This document shows positions 36,001 through 48,592 of a DNA stretch of 64,000 nucleotides, piece by piece. The DNA is from Anseranas semipalmata (Eukaryota > Chordata > Aves > Anseriformes > Anseranatidae): NCBI GenBank assembly GCA_013399115.1, contig VXAA01005261.1, positions 44,324-108,323 on the forward strand, read 5' to 3'. The notes beneath the pieces were generated by a model. The model was not told the DNA's origin. It searched no databases and was given only the letters and a program-made list of their open reading frames with translations. The first letter of the stretch is position 1. Every line of letters begins with the position of its first letter. Both the position numbers and the translations under genes were made by a program.

Positions 36001-39000
36001 GAGGAGGATCAGTAGGTGAAGCAGACTGTAAAGGAGTGGAATTGGGCATTACTCTACTGAGAGAAGCAACCTAACTCAGCACGGAAGTGCGGATGTCCAA
36101 CCTCACTGAAGCCAGCGGTAGTGTAATCTTTAAAAACATTCTTTGAAATACAATGCAAATAAGGTGTTTTCACCACATTTGAAGTAGACCTGTACTGACA
36201 TTTTAGGAAAAAGTTCCACCTATGTTTGCAGACCAGTCTGACCTTTGAAAACATCTCTCTTGAGCAGAACCTGGTCCCTGGAAATGCCGCTGGGCCAAGT
36301 GCTGTGGGGACCTTCTTCCTGCACTGTTGTGGATGAGTGAGAGTGGGTAGAAAGATCAGACTGTGAGTGCCTAGGGAAGGCAATCTCCTGGCAACCCAGC
36401 AACTGGCAAAGCTATAGGATTCAGTGATACAGCAGGGCAAACCAAATGGGTCATAACATTTGCGAGACAGATTAGTTGTTTCACTGTAAGCACTAGAGCA
36501 GGTGTTTTTCTAAAATGTAAAGAAAGGATAGTAATCAGACTGCAGGATGTAATCTTGATCGTTAGGTGGACTCAGTAAAAACACTCTGTGTGCAATACAC
36601 AACTATACCACTACATGAAGTGTGTTATAGGCTCCTTCTACTTATAAGAAATTCTTTATTTGCTTTCTTACTGCAACAGACTTTGTATATCTGGTGTGTC
36701 AATTATATATACCTGTAAATATTTATACTTAAGACTTTTAAATCACAAGAAAATATCTTAGGTAAGACCTGTTTTCTTTGGTTTTAGGTGTGGATTTTTC
36801 TAATAATTCCCTGTAAGTTTCTGTAATATTAATACTTTGAGACTTTTGTACTGTTATCTCTGGCTTCTTTTCACTTCTTAATTTGAAAAGTCTGAGTTTG
36901 TTTTCTCAGTCCTCGGATTGGACAAATGAAACTGAGATTTAATTAAAGAAGGAAGCTCTGACTATAGACAGCAATCAAACTGACATACAAAATTTTGTCC
37001 CTTCAGTTTTATCTGTGCTGCCACTACAATGTCTAGCCTAACTAACACTGGTAGTGCTCAGGAGGTGTAGGATTTCCTCCTGATGGTCCCTGAATCCTAA
37101 CTGGCGTTCACTTACCTCCTCTTCACTTTTATTGAAAAGCTAGATCTTACAGAAGGCCCTTTTTCTGCCTTATAATCCTATCACGAAGGGCAAGATTAAT
37201 CTCAAATGTTCTGAATGTCAGTGCTGAAATTCACCTCTCAGCCATGCCATGAGACACCAAAGAAAGGTCACCATGTGATATAATATTTGAAACTGAGAGT
37301 CCCATCAGATCTGCTCCCAACCCCCTATTAAAACTTTTATTTTCAGCAATTAACTCCACAGATGTCCAAACTACATTCTCTGTGGTCAGCTTTGTCGTTG
37401 TTTTGTGAACTTCTGAATTATAATCCAACCATCACTGATATGTTGATGAGGGAGAAGAACACTGTGAACAAACAAGCTATGCATAGAAGCAAGGGATCTT
37501 TCAAGTCTGCTGATGTAGCTCACCCTTGCAACACAAAGCAAAACATATTTAGACACTTCATATTGCTTTACATTCATAATGACCTCTTTAAGACAGAGAA
37601 ATTTTAGCGGGCTCCCATCATTGCAATCTATGTTAAAATTGTGGAAGTAGGATGGAAAGAGAAGCCATCTGTCACCTTAACTTCCCCTGTACAATGTAAC
37701 AATGAGTTTAGTAGCTCAGAAAAAGTAATGTTATAATTTCATATGCAATTGTAATTCTTCACTTATCTTTCAGAAAATAGTTGACCATAGTTTTTGCTTC
37801 CTGGTTTAGTTAGATTCTCTAAGTATACTCTTCAAAAGATTCTGTTAAGTATAAAACACAGAAATCTTTCCTCTTCAAGCAAAACTATTAAGGGCTTAAT
37901 TTTAACATTTTATATCTATTTCTGGGAAGTTGTAATATTATTTCAAATTTATTCTACTGTAAACAGTTACTGTGTTTGAGAAAACTAGCTCTAGAGTGAA
38001 TATGAAAGTATAAGCAGCTAGGTGATAATGGATAGCACATGTGCCAATTAAAACCAGACTCAGCAACTTACATGCTGGAATGCATTTCAGTATTAGCTAC
38101 ACTGTTTTGATACCCAGAATTGGGTCTCCACTGGATTCACTGAGTAGGAAAACCTCGTTCCTTGCTGAAAACAAATAAGCCCTAAGGGTTTCAAATTTTC
38201 TGTGAATCAATGGGTTCTCTTGTCTCCTCTCTTCTTCCCCAGTTGTGTCAAAGAAGTATATTTCACTTTACATATCTTGCCAGTGTAAGATCCTCTTCTT
38301 TTTACAGCACAAGCCAGTGGTCTAGAAAAGGCTACATATTTAATGGTATATTATTGCTGTCCAGAATTATTCTGATCATGCTCTGTTCTTTTCTGTGGAT
38401 GGGAGAATTTGTATGCTGCTATACATAGAGCAAGAGCAATCCACCTCCTAATGTTGCTCCACCATTTTTATGATAGCCTAATCTGCAACAATATGAGAGT
38501 TAGGCAAATTGTTTTAAATTGTGCTGACAGTGATCTTCCATATAAGGTCCATATTTCAATTTACATTTGTAGAAAGTTTGAGCAAGATGTGTGAAATATG
38601 TTCATGAAGAGGATTATTACTAGATGTGAATCATGAATTCTTTTAGTGATTTAGCTGCCCTGGTGATGTCCACAGTCTTCTAGGCCCACTGTGATGATCT
38701 CATTTGGTCACATAGATCTATAGGCTGCTTATAGACAAAGTTGCTTCTGGAGTTGTTTGTCAGTGAAGTGAATGAGATAAGAGTTCTGTGGATCCAAGAT
38801 CTGTCTAACTGAAGACTGCATCTTAATGGATTCTTACAAAGCCACAGGCTTAAGAATGCAGCAATATTTCTGAGTTTTGAGTGACCTGATTTCCCACTTC
38901 ACAAGAATGTGGTCATATGAGTCTTGGCTTATGACCAGATACTTTTCCTAGGCTAAGTACAGAGTGTGGCCCTTCAGTTTTGCAAAGTTTTTAGGAGAAC

Positions 39001-42000
39001 ATTAGCCACAATGTAGCCTACAAATGAAAAATATTAGTTCTGTCTTGAGATACTTCATCTCTGCAAACAGTATAGTCCATCACAATTTGAACATCCTGTT
39101 TCTATTTTTGAGTAATCACCTCCAGGGTACACTTGCTGTCAAATCTCAATCTAAATCACAGCTCCATCTAAAAATAACATTAATGAAGAGTGCACAATAA
39201 ATGAAAAGAAGTACACTGTCATTTTCAAGTGCTAATGCAGATTTCAGCTAATCCATTTATGCTGTGATGATATGACAGTAAATAATGTGTGACAACATCT
39301 ACCAATAAATTGATAGTATATTTCACTAACTCAACAGTAATTCTTCTTGTTTTATTATGTGTAATATCATGACATGGTCAGAGTCCCACTGTGGTCATTG
39401 TAAGTACACATTATCCTTGTATTTCACATATGATTTATGTAAAGAGTGGAGAGTTGGGGCAGGCTGGTGTTGTTACAGGTAGGTGCCACTGTGTCTATAT
39501 AACTGGCAGACTAAGAACACCTGTTGGGTAGTAGCATGTTCAGTTTTATTTGCAGCAGATATTGATGAAAAAAGTGGTTGTATTAACAGCTACAGTTAGC
39601 CTGCTAAGCTGAGGGCTGGCTTGCTTGCTCACGGGCCAGAAGTGTACAAAAGCAGAAAGAGGCATTCGGGTAGAGTAAGTGTCTTATAGTTCTTTTAAAT
39701 AACCCACACCTGGAGGGTGTAATGTTTATTATCAAATTTACTTATTTGAAGATACTTGATGTTACATGACATTTCTGATTTAGCAAAGTGTTAAAAAATA
39801 TACTGAAAACACAATACAAATATAAGTTACACTTAGCAAAATACAGCAATTACAGTTCAGTCATAATACCAATGTGATCTCCATTAGCAGTCTATATAAC
39901 AGCCTCACTGTCATGTTGCTGGATGTCCCTAGTTACTGGAAGGGAATACATGGACAGAAGCCAGCTCAAGCATGTTGTTCTCTTCCAAATTCTTTTGTTA
40001 ATTGTTCAGTTTTTATAGTATATGTTGTGCTGAGCTAACCCAGTGCTGGTTTGGCTAACACAGGAAGGCAGTCACATTTTTAATGAGCAAAGGGAGAAGC
40101 ATTTATACCACGAGTTGATCTGCTCAACTGACATAGATGTTTATCTAAAAAAATGCCACCCTTCAGTACACTTTGTGTTGTGATAAACTCAGCTTCTTTG
40201 CAACAGGTGTTGTCAGCCTCACATTACTCCCTTTGCTTCATGGACATGTCACCTTTGCCCATTTCCTCTGAGCATTCTTCCATTGTTTTTTATTGCTTAT
40301 CACTGTTACTTGAGAAGTAGGCTTTTGAAGAACACCAGTAGCATCACTGATTCCAGTGAAAAATCTTTTCTTGAATCTTAGAGCCTTGTTTTGCTGTTTT
40401 ATGGATTTAGCAACCATTAGTAAGATGATATACGGTAATTTTTGAGAATGAATTTTAGACCACATTATATTGATTTCATTTTTTTCAAAATGTTCAAATT
40501 GTTTCATGTTCTGGAACATGTCTATTTATTTATTTAAATCTTATTTTAATAACTTACTCATCCAAGTAACTGAAATATTAAATCAGGGAGAATTACCCCA
40601 ATACCTAGTAAGCTTGTTCCAGCTATTCTTCCTTTCAGTCCCACCTTCCCACACTCCAGTACTAAAAGCTAGGTAGACTAAAGAGAAATGCTGTGGTATT
40701 CTTCTAAGCTATTAAGCAGTCTCACCTCTCATTGTTAAGACAGTGGAATTATAAGAATACCGTGAAAGAAGAATTGAACATATGAACCATCATCTTGGCT
40801 TTCAAAAACAAGGATGATTTTTTAGTAGTTAGACAGTTAGAATAATGATATTCTTGGCTGTACAGTTCATAACCTTGATGTTGTCCTTGAGGTGATAAAT
40901 ATTTTGATGCAATTTTCGGTATCACTTGGAAAAATTCAGTGTTATGTATATTTAAAATGCCAAAATAGTAGTAATATTCACCGATTTTCTATTTTTATTT
41001 CATAAGCATGATGGAGTTCCTCATGTGTACAATCACCAACAACAAAATTTTAAAAGTCTGTATTTTTGAAGGAAAAAATCATATATTTTGAGATGAAGTG
41101 TAAACAGAAATGCATGGGGCAGATATAAAAGCCTACTAAAATGGTAAGCTGATATTGAAGGAAAAGATATGGGTGGAAATAGTGTTTTTTGTTGTTGTTT
41201 AAAGCATAGGGATGAAAATGGAAATGTTAGTCTGTTCTTAACTCTAACAGACTTTCTCTATGTCTTAGGCTTTTTTTGTCTTTCTCTCTGTTCTGCCATT
41301 TATCCATCTCTAAGATCAGGTTGGAACTTAATAAACAACTTTGCTTTCTGACTTTTACTGTGTATATGTAGACTGAAAAGCATAACAGAATCCTGATTAT
41401 ATGAAACGGTCACCATGTTGATGTAGTAATGGTCAAAGTTGGATACCCATGAAAAAAAAAAACTCTAAGAACATTACAACAGAGAAGAATTTGTGCTGAA
41501 ACAATGAACAGCCAATGGCTTCATCAGTTATGAATCACCCATAAAACTGAATTACATCTTTACCTTAATAAAAAATTGGAAATCACATACATATTCCACA
41601 ACAACACATTCAAGATTTTCATTTTTCCGTTTTCTGTGTTATTTTTGGATGAATAGTTTGTGTGACATCCAGATCCCATAAATATGAAAAAATCCTTGTT
41701 ACCTTGAGTGAGATTAGAATTGCACCCTGGGTGCCACCTCACCTAGGACATAAGAATCTGAAGACTGGTGAAGACAACAATCTATCAGACCCATGCTCTT
41801 GATCTCTGACGTTAGGCAATAGTGAATGCCAAGAAATTGCAGGTATGTAATGAAAGCGTACAACAATTTTTATCAATATAAGTCCTCTGGCACGTTGTGT
41901 CTTAGTGGGGAATTATTTGGTGAATGTGACCAACAATTCTTTGAGTCTGTCTATGCATCTATGTATAAATACATTTGTTTCTTGAGATTATACAGTGGTA

Positions 42001-43229
42001 GTAATTAGTATTCACTGTGTAGTTTCCTTGCAAGCTTCCACAATGTGTTGGAAACACCTCAGAAACTTCAGCTGGTCTGTAGTCAGCCCTCCCTCCTACT
42101 CCCAAACAAACAGCGGATAAAGCACTCCCCAAAACCTGAACTCACAGACCAGCTTACACATGACTCACACAAACACTGGAACAAGCAGTCGCACAAAAAT
42201 TGCTGAGGGTCATTTATTATTACTAATGTGTTGACTGTTAACTGTTTGTTCCGCGTAAGGTTTTTAAAGAAAACCAGGGACAATTGCAGGAGTTAAGGAC
42301 TAAAGAAAAAAAAGTCAGCTATACTCTCCTCCCACACATCTACATCGGGAGCAGAATTTGATATCTTACTGAAATTGTTAGCTTAGAGCTTTTGCTTACT
42401 TTGCCTGCAATGTTGGTGTGCAGGAATCACAAGTGACAACACTGACAGAGGTGGATGAGAACTGTGAAATGAGAAGATTGAGTGATGGTGAAGTAATTGT
42501 CAAACCAAACCATTAAGGGTTTTTAACTCTACCAAAGCCCCATAGATACCTGGGTATATGACTAACACAGAGGAATTTGACACTATATTTATACCAGAAA
42601 ATTATTGAAAATTATGTTTTCTTAAGTCTTCTTGCAGTTTAATGGCTTCTCCTTTATATGTTATTGTTATTGCTGTGTTGTTATGTTCTAGTTAGTCTTT
42701 ACTTGCAGAGATGCAGAAATGGAATTTGCATATATCTTTGTCAGCCTTTTATCAAAGTGCTTTGAAGTTCCAGAAAGTGAAACCACAGTTTACGTAAGGT
42801 CTTTTGTATAAATAACCCTTCCTGTTTATCTTCTGTAGAAGTGCTCTCTTTGGGCTTCTGTTATTTGATGTGTATGGGATAGTGCATGGTCACGCATGAC
42901 ACTGTAGTTTAGGATTTTAAGGAAGCAAGAGTGAAATGCATAAAGTTAAAAACATTGGTGTAGTTTTTATATATGAATATACATATATGTTAGGAAGTGT
43001 AACTGAGGTCATAGGAGTCTTAGCTTTGCTACATCTCTGACTCTTGAAAGCTTGACAGCATAATTTTAACACTCATTTCATGTTGTTTTTTTCACACAAG
43101 ATAGATTGATCACTTGTAGCCTCCACGCAGTCCTTCCCTTCCCAGGAAGGAAAATAAAACAATCTCATGGTTTAAAAAAATGATGATGACCTCAGTGCAG
43201 GGCATTCAGAGGGGAAGGAAGAATTAATT
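36001..43229. other. Unique sequence, no gene seen
   Basis: No exon or transposon recognised. The patch at about 36050-36440 is locally richer in G and C and is open for 128 codons on the minus strand, but without a recognisable domain. The remainder is AT-rich with only short homopolymers. Confidence 0.5.
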
Positions 43230-43333
43230 ACAGAATCACAAAACCATTTAGGGTGGAAAAGACCTCCAAGATCATCTAGTCCAATGTATAACCTAACACT
43301 ACCAAGTCCTCCACTAAACCATGTCACTAAAAT
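43230..43333 (-). mobile_element. CR1: CR1 LINE fragment, terminal ~100 bases
   Basis: The plus strand reads ACAGAATCACAAAACCATTT, then GGTGGAAAAGACCTCCAAGA and TCATCTAGTCCAATG, followed by CCTAACACTACCAAGTCC and CACTAAACCATGTCACTAA. This is the reverse complement of the extreme 3' end of a CR1 subfamily whose body has CCTAACACTAMCAAG, the same type as the copy at 46594. Similarity is lost after about 43333. Confidence 0.93.
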
Positions 43334-43730
43334 TATTACATCATCTGTTAGTGATATGCAGCATAGTAAAAAGAATTATTTTTTATTTATGACATTATAA
43401 CAGAATATCTTAGATAAAATATCTGTTAATTCTCTGTCAAACTACATGAATTTTGGGTTGGTATTAGTTTATGTGGATATGTTCCTTTAAAGACCTCAAG
43501 GGCAGAATAGATGCATACAATCAAAGCTTTTGAATTTTTCTTCTGCCTTTCACGTAAGAAAGATATCATCTATCTGTTAGGTGGATAACACCATCTGTTT
43601 AACAGTATGTAGTCATGATACTGCAAACAATAAGGAGGTAAACTGTCTCCCCGACAGTATAGCACTGTTGCCAGTTATCATGGCAACAATTATCATGGTT
43701 TTTATCACAATTGAATTGGTATTTGCTGTA

Positions 43731-43775
43731 GTTTTTTGTTTGTTTTTGTTTTGTTTGTTTGTTTGTTTGTTTTTA
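43731..43775. repeat. (TTTG)n microsatellite
   Basis: T-rich run with about five TTTG units, the only sizeable tract of this class in this orientation in the window. Confidence 0.9.
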
Positions 43776-45697
43776 AGCTCCCTCTTGTGGAACTGTGTGA
43801 ATGTAACATTCTCATCTTCCTCTGGAAAGAAAAATTTACAGTTGTCCTGCTTGTGGAGAAAATATTAAATGTGAATTCCAGAGGTTTCAAGAAAGGGAAG
43901 CAAATGAAAAAGATTCCCATAGTAATTCTGTGTTATCTTTCCTGGAGACCTGGAATATAGTTTTGGAAGACTGGGGGTGACCAATAGCGAGTTTTGGTTT
44001 GTTATATCTACCTGCACTGGAAATTGAACAAGATGCTTCTGCTAACGTTAACTTTTGTGTGAAGCATTACAGATCTTTCCATGTGTAAAATCACTGGCAG
44101 CTATCTGTGGGCAGATCTCTGCTACTTTTCATAGGCAGTACGGATAACAGTTGTAGGAGAGACATGACAATATTTTTTGTTTTTGTTTTTGTTTTGGAAT
44201 GAAATCAAAATTGACAAAAAATACCCAGAATGTCTGGTGGACATACACAGCCTGCATGTAAGTCTTTCTGAAGAGTTTATGGCTATTTCATTTTGGTTAG
44301 CTAGACTAGACCTGTAATGACTCTTAATCCGTGGAACAATGGATTCCACAGCTCCAGGGAGAGTGTTACCTTTTGCTGTTAAATGTATCAGTCACCCAAG
44401 GCAACTCCTTCTCATCGGGCACTTCCTCTTCTTTCTCCATCAATTCTGCAGCAATTGTGAGAGACAAAAACAGGTATACTATGGTAATAGATTTCTAACA
44501 CATTTGGATAAAGCACTACAAAAGCCTGTCATTCAGAGGTACTCACAGTGTTGCTTTGATGGACAAAACCATTTAGCTCTGGAGTGCAGCCACGAGGTAA
44601 TCCTCATATAAAGCATGCTTGAGTATGCTCAGATGTTTCTGTCAATAGAGTATTTTCTTCAATTTCTAAACAGTGTAAAATTCAGTGATGTGGCCCAGCC
44701 ATGAGAATCCTTGTTGAGCTGATGACTTAGTCTTGTTGTTTCTGTCTGGCTTGCATTAAGAAAACAGAACCTTTCCTTCTGAACATCTTTTTTAGATGGT
44801 CATCACCAGAAAGTATCATATTTTCTCATTTGGGGTGATCATGATCATTACACTTTGGGAATCTTTGAACAGTATATTATAGATATGTTTTTGTGTGTGT
44901 GTCTGTGTGGTACTTTTTTTTTTTTTTTTTTTTGTCAGAAGATGCAGATTCATCAAAACTGAAACAAACAAAAAATTTATGTTTTTTTTTATCATGTTTT
45001 AACCATATTTTAAAATTTTCACAACAAATGTAAGTGCTTTGTCTTACAACAGCCTTCTGTTTTGACATGTCAACTACTTGAAAAAATAAATTGAAATATT
45101 TTTATATACTAATGAAAAGTGATGGCCTCAAACTTACTTTAAAAAAAAAATAAATATGTTCTTAGGTAATCAATTATAATAATCAATTAGATTTATAAAC
45201 GAATTCTGATAATGAATATTTTTCTAATAATTTTCACTTCAAAATAGCCTGGCTTCTGTATCTAGGTATTAGATCTTGTTAGGCCTTCATTTATCAGTTG
45301 AGAGAGTTATCTGTTCTTGGAAGTTATGCAGGCACTTAAAATTATATTTAAACAATCAATTATTATTTCATTTATTAAACTAAGCTTCTGAAAATATTTG
45401 CTATGAGGCAAAATGCTTCCTTAATTCCTCACATTATTTTTGTGGTTTGTTCATAGCCTTTTTCAAATTTGGCATTTTTTTTTTTTTGAAGTGTTGAAGC
45501 CAAAACTGAGTTAAGTGGTCCAAGCATGGCCACATCAGTACTCTAAATCTATGATCTTACAACAAGCATAACTAAACCTTTATAAAATCCTCCAGCAGGA
45601 GAAGGTGGATTTGGTGTTCGTAGTGCTTTGAAAATTGAAAAGAGGAGGTGCATATTTGAAAGCATACAAAGATCTTAGTTAAGATCTTAATCTTAAC

Positions 45698-45740
45698 CTT
45701 GGTTAAGATTCACAAGTTGTCTTGGTTAAGATTCACAAGT
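45698..45740 (+). repeat. Two-copy tandem duplication, 23-base period
   Basis: CTTGGTTAAGATTCACAAGT occurs at 45698-45717 and again at 45721-45740. Related AAGATCTTA segments just upstream (45669-45693) suggest a longer history of local slippage. Confidence 0.92.
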
Positions 45741-45952
45741 AATATTTAAGAGACTAAATCATGTATATAGCATTAGAGAACAAAATCCCTTTAACTGTTT
45801 ACAGATGTGAGTCTGAGTTTTACTCTATTGGACTGAAAGTGATGGCAGGGTCCACAAAACAAAACCTGGCAGAAGTGGCTCAGTAACCCGTAATCTCCAC
45901 AGTGAAAAAGTAACAGGGAAGACCAGACCAAAATCCTTCTGATTTACTAATG

Positions 45953-45994
45953 CAAAAACAAAAAACAAAACAAACAAACAAACAAACAAAAAAA
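45953..45994. repeat. (AAAAC)n/(AAAC)n microsatellite
   Basis: A-rich run with irregular AAAAAC units passing into AAAC units. Confidence 0.9.
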
Positions 45995-46593
45995 CATGGA
46001 AATAAAACCAAAAATACCTTTTTCAGATGTGCCACATTGAACTTTCTAAAATCTCACAGAATTACTATGAAATAAAGACCTATAATGACACCACTGAAAT
46101 GAATACACTATTTGAAGGAAAGAAAAAGTAGCTTACAGGAATTCAAGGTCTCTCTTTTGGGCTGTATACTTTGGCTCGTCAGTCACCAGCAGGCATGCAC
46201 AGAGTTGAAAGGCTCTGATGTTGTGTTTCTTGTCCACTTCCCTTAATGGTATAACAAATCCCAGCACATAGCAAGCAATATTACATGATTTTGAGTGAAA
46301 TCTGAAAGGACGTCATTTGCTAGGTGATGGCAATTTCTGTCCTTGTGTAGTACTAGTTATGTAGACAGAGTTGTGCTTAAGCAAATAACTTGTTAATCAA
46401 GAATAAATGGGTTCCATCCATGACATAACTTTATGAAAGTAAGATGCCAGAGGGGGATGAGTACCCTACACTTTGTGACAGGACTAACTCTAAAGTCTTT
46501 TCTCAGACTTGATTGTAAATTAAGTATGTAATTGCCTTTATGTAAACAAAATTAAATAAATATATCTGAGGTGGTACTTCAACCTGAAGAACT

Positions 46594-46815
46594 TCACAGA
46601 ATCACACAGAATCCTCCAGGTTAGAAGAGACCTTCAAGATCACCTAGTCCAACCTATGACCTAACACTAACAAGCCCTCCACTAGACCATGTTGCTAAGT
46701 TCTACATCCAAACGTCTTTTAAATACATCCAGGGATGGTGACTCAACCACTTCCCTGGGTAGCCTGTTCCAATGCCTCACAACCCTTTCAGTAAAGAATT
46801 TTTTCCTAATATTAT
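46594..46815 (-). mobile_element. CR1: CR1 LINE fragment, 3' end ~220 bases
   Basis: The plus strand starts with CACAGAATCACACAGAATCC, then GGTTAGAAGAGACCTTCAAG, CCTAACACTAACAAGCCC, GGGATGGTGACTCAACCACT and TTCCCTGGGTAGCCTGTTCC, and ends at TTTTTTCCTAATATTA. This is the reverse complement of the 3' end and last ORF2 codons of a CR1 copy. Similarity breaks at an AATT-type microsatellite which grew at or replaced the truncation point. Confidence 0.96.
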
Positions 46816-46862
46816 TAATTATTAATTAATTAATTAATTAAATTCCTAATATTTAATTATTA
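46811..46862. repeat. (TTAA)n microsatellite at a CR1 edge
   Basis: ATTA and TTAA units lie between two copies of TTCCTAATATT (one ending the CR1 match near 46814, the other at about 46843-46853). The duplicated flank suggests that the microsatellite arose with a small local duplication. Confidence 0.8.
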
Positions 46863-47788
46863 AACTTATTTTCTGTAGTAGGTAAAATATATTAGATTTT
46901 GTACTTGCAGACTTTCATTATTATGGGATACACTCTAATTATCAGTAGAGGTTTAAATTAATACCGAGATCCAGTATTTCTTTATTTTGAATGATGCCCA
47001 CTGCATGCATTAAATAGTGCAATTAAATAGTGTTATTGCTTTAGATCAGTACAGATGAGTTATAAGATATAACTGTACATAATGCAGTCCAAGTACAACT
47101 TATGATAACTACTTTTGTTCAGCATTTGAAACTCCACTGGATGAGATTTATGGTTAATTTAATACACCAGTGGCCATTCTAACCTATCTTAACATGTGGA
47201 TATTGTTATCTGTTGGACTGTGATTCATCTGCTATATATTTTTAACTACATTGGATTGTGTAGATATGATGGGGTATCTGCTGATGAGATTCACACAGTT
47301 ACCTGAAAGTATCAGGTGTGAAAGTAGTGACTTTCTCTGTGCCAGATTAAGTAAAAGAAACTCCTGAGTAAACTGGTTAACTATGAAGATCTGATTTATC
47401 TCCTAGTCTTTCCTTTACTGGTGTTCCTTCCAGGAATACATCATAATTTAGCTCTCATGCAGGGGTAGAATCTGGGCTTGTGGAAATTTTCTGTTAAATG
47501 TGAGCAAATACGGAATAAAATCATAAAATTATTTATTTTATTTAAATTGCAGTGCTAGTGGGGTAGGACCATAAATTAATTTCATAGGTTTTGTGACATG
47601 CTTTGGATTGTACCATAAATTCTTTGGAATATCAAAATTCTTACATGGTCATAGATGTCTTTTCAATGGAAGGTGGTAGAAATTGTTTCTAGTCTGTTGT
47701 CCCGAAATACTGAGTTCTAGATTCAGCTGAAAGGATCTAGCTTGTCTCCTGGTCAAAATCTAGAAAGTTAGTAGATCTAAATGACACT
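46863..47788. other. Unique AT-rich sequence, nothing recognised
   Basis: No repeat, exon or RNA gene identified. The sequence does not continue the CR1 interrupted at 46815. Confidence 0.6.
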
Positions 47789-47881
47789 AAAAAAGAAGGA
47801 AAGAAGGAAAGAAAGAAGGAAAGAAAGAAGGAAAGAAAGAAGGAAAGAAAGAAGGAAAGAAAGAGAAAGAAGGAAAGAAAG

Positions 47882-47960
<79 letters not shown>

Positions 47961-47984
47961 AAAGAAAAGAAAGAAAAAGGAAAA
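47789..47984. repeat. GGAA/GAAA purine microsatellite, ~195 bases
   Basis: The plus strand is purine only for about 195 bases. The first part (to about 47890) is a higher-order array in which GGAA and GAAA units alternate in a 12-base pattern; the second part is nearly pure GAAA. The lysine/glutamate/arginine frame on the plus strand and the phenylalanine/leucine/serine frame on the minus strand (47777-48118) are translations of this array. Confidence 0.97.
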
Positions 47985-48280
47985 TGAGGGGGGAACATAT
48001 ATAGTAAGAAAACCATGTATCTGATGGATATAGTTGGAGCTTTGACCTGCTTTGCTGGATGGTAGCTAAATGCAGCTTTACTCTCCTGACTCACCTGTAT
48101 GTACTCAATACTTCTCACCAGTGCAGAAGAATTTAGCCTAGAATTTACCCTGGAAAATTTTAAATGTTCACAAAGTGACTAGTGTTGCATAAATGAGGGA
48201 TTTTTGAGCATGGAACAGTAACTAACCTGCAGATGTTTACTAGGCAATTTTCTTTGTGTGAACTAGGAAATATTAGCACT
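47985..48280. other. Spacer, nothing recognised
   Basis: Unique sequence between the purine tract and an internal CR1 fragment; no continuing CR1 similarity was found. Confidence 0.6.
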
Positions 48281-48530
48281 CATCCTAATGCAGCTCATGA
48301 TACCATTAGTCCTCGTTGCCATCAGGGCACATTGTTGGCTCATGGTTCAATTCTTGTCCACGAGGACCCCCAGATCCTTTTCTGCAAAACTGCTTTCCAG
48401 CCAGTCAGCCTCCAACATGTATTTGTGCATGGGGTTGTGCCTCCTTAGGTGCGGGACTTTGCATTTCCCCTTGTGAAGCTACATAAGGTTCCTGTCAGCA
48501 CATTTTTCCACCCTATTGAGGTCCATGTCA
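48281..48530 (-). mobile_element. CR1: Internal CR1 LINE fragment without its 3' end
   Basis: The plus strand shows the reverse complement of a region of CR1 ORF2 that lies upstream of the part usually preserved: CTAATGCAGCTCATGATACC, GGGCACATTGTTGGCTCATG, CACGAGGACCCCCAGATCCT and TGTGCATGGGGTTGTGCCTC. It overlaps in element coordinates with the far end of the copy at 2904-3600. The conserved 3' tail that should follow at lower coordinates is missing, so this is an internal remnant left by deletion or decay. Frames at 48233-48690 are shadows of it. Confidence 0.92.
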
Positions 48531-48565
48531 TGAGCTCTGGAATAAAGAGTTCCAGCTTAGAATGG

Positions 48566-48592
48566 TGTTTGTTGTTGTTGTTGTTGTTTTTT
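48566..48592. repeat. (TTG)n microsatellite
   Basis: About six TTG units ending in a short T run, beside the internal CR1 fragment. Confidence 0.88.

Larger units (their letters stand above)
43334..46593. other. Unique AT-rich sequence with small repeats
   Basis: No gene recognised. Besides the repeats listed separately there is a 6-base inverted pair GTTGCC/GGCAAC (43667-43672 and 43682-43687) spaced by nine bases and a T tract of about 20 bases at 44914-44933. The 90- and 95-codon frames at 43581-43868 and 44339-44611 are not recognisable. Confidence 0.55.

Noticed and set aside
36054..36440. 128-codon minus-strand open frame in a locally GC-richer patch
   Set aside because: No recognisable protein family, and the same patch is open in another minus-strand frame (36220-36402), as expected from composition alone.
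47777..48118. Minus-strand frame made of phenylalanine, leucine and serine blocks, and the matching lysine/glutamate/arginine plus-strand frame
   Set aside because: Both are translations of the GGAA/GAAA array.
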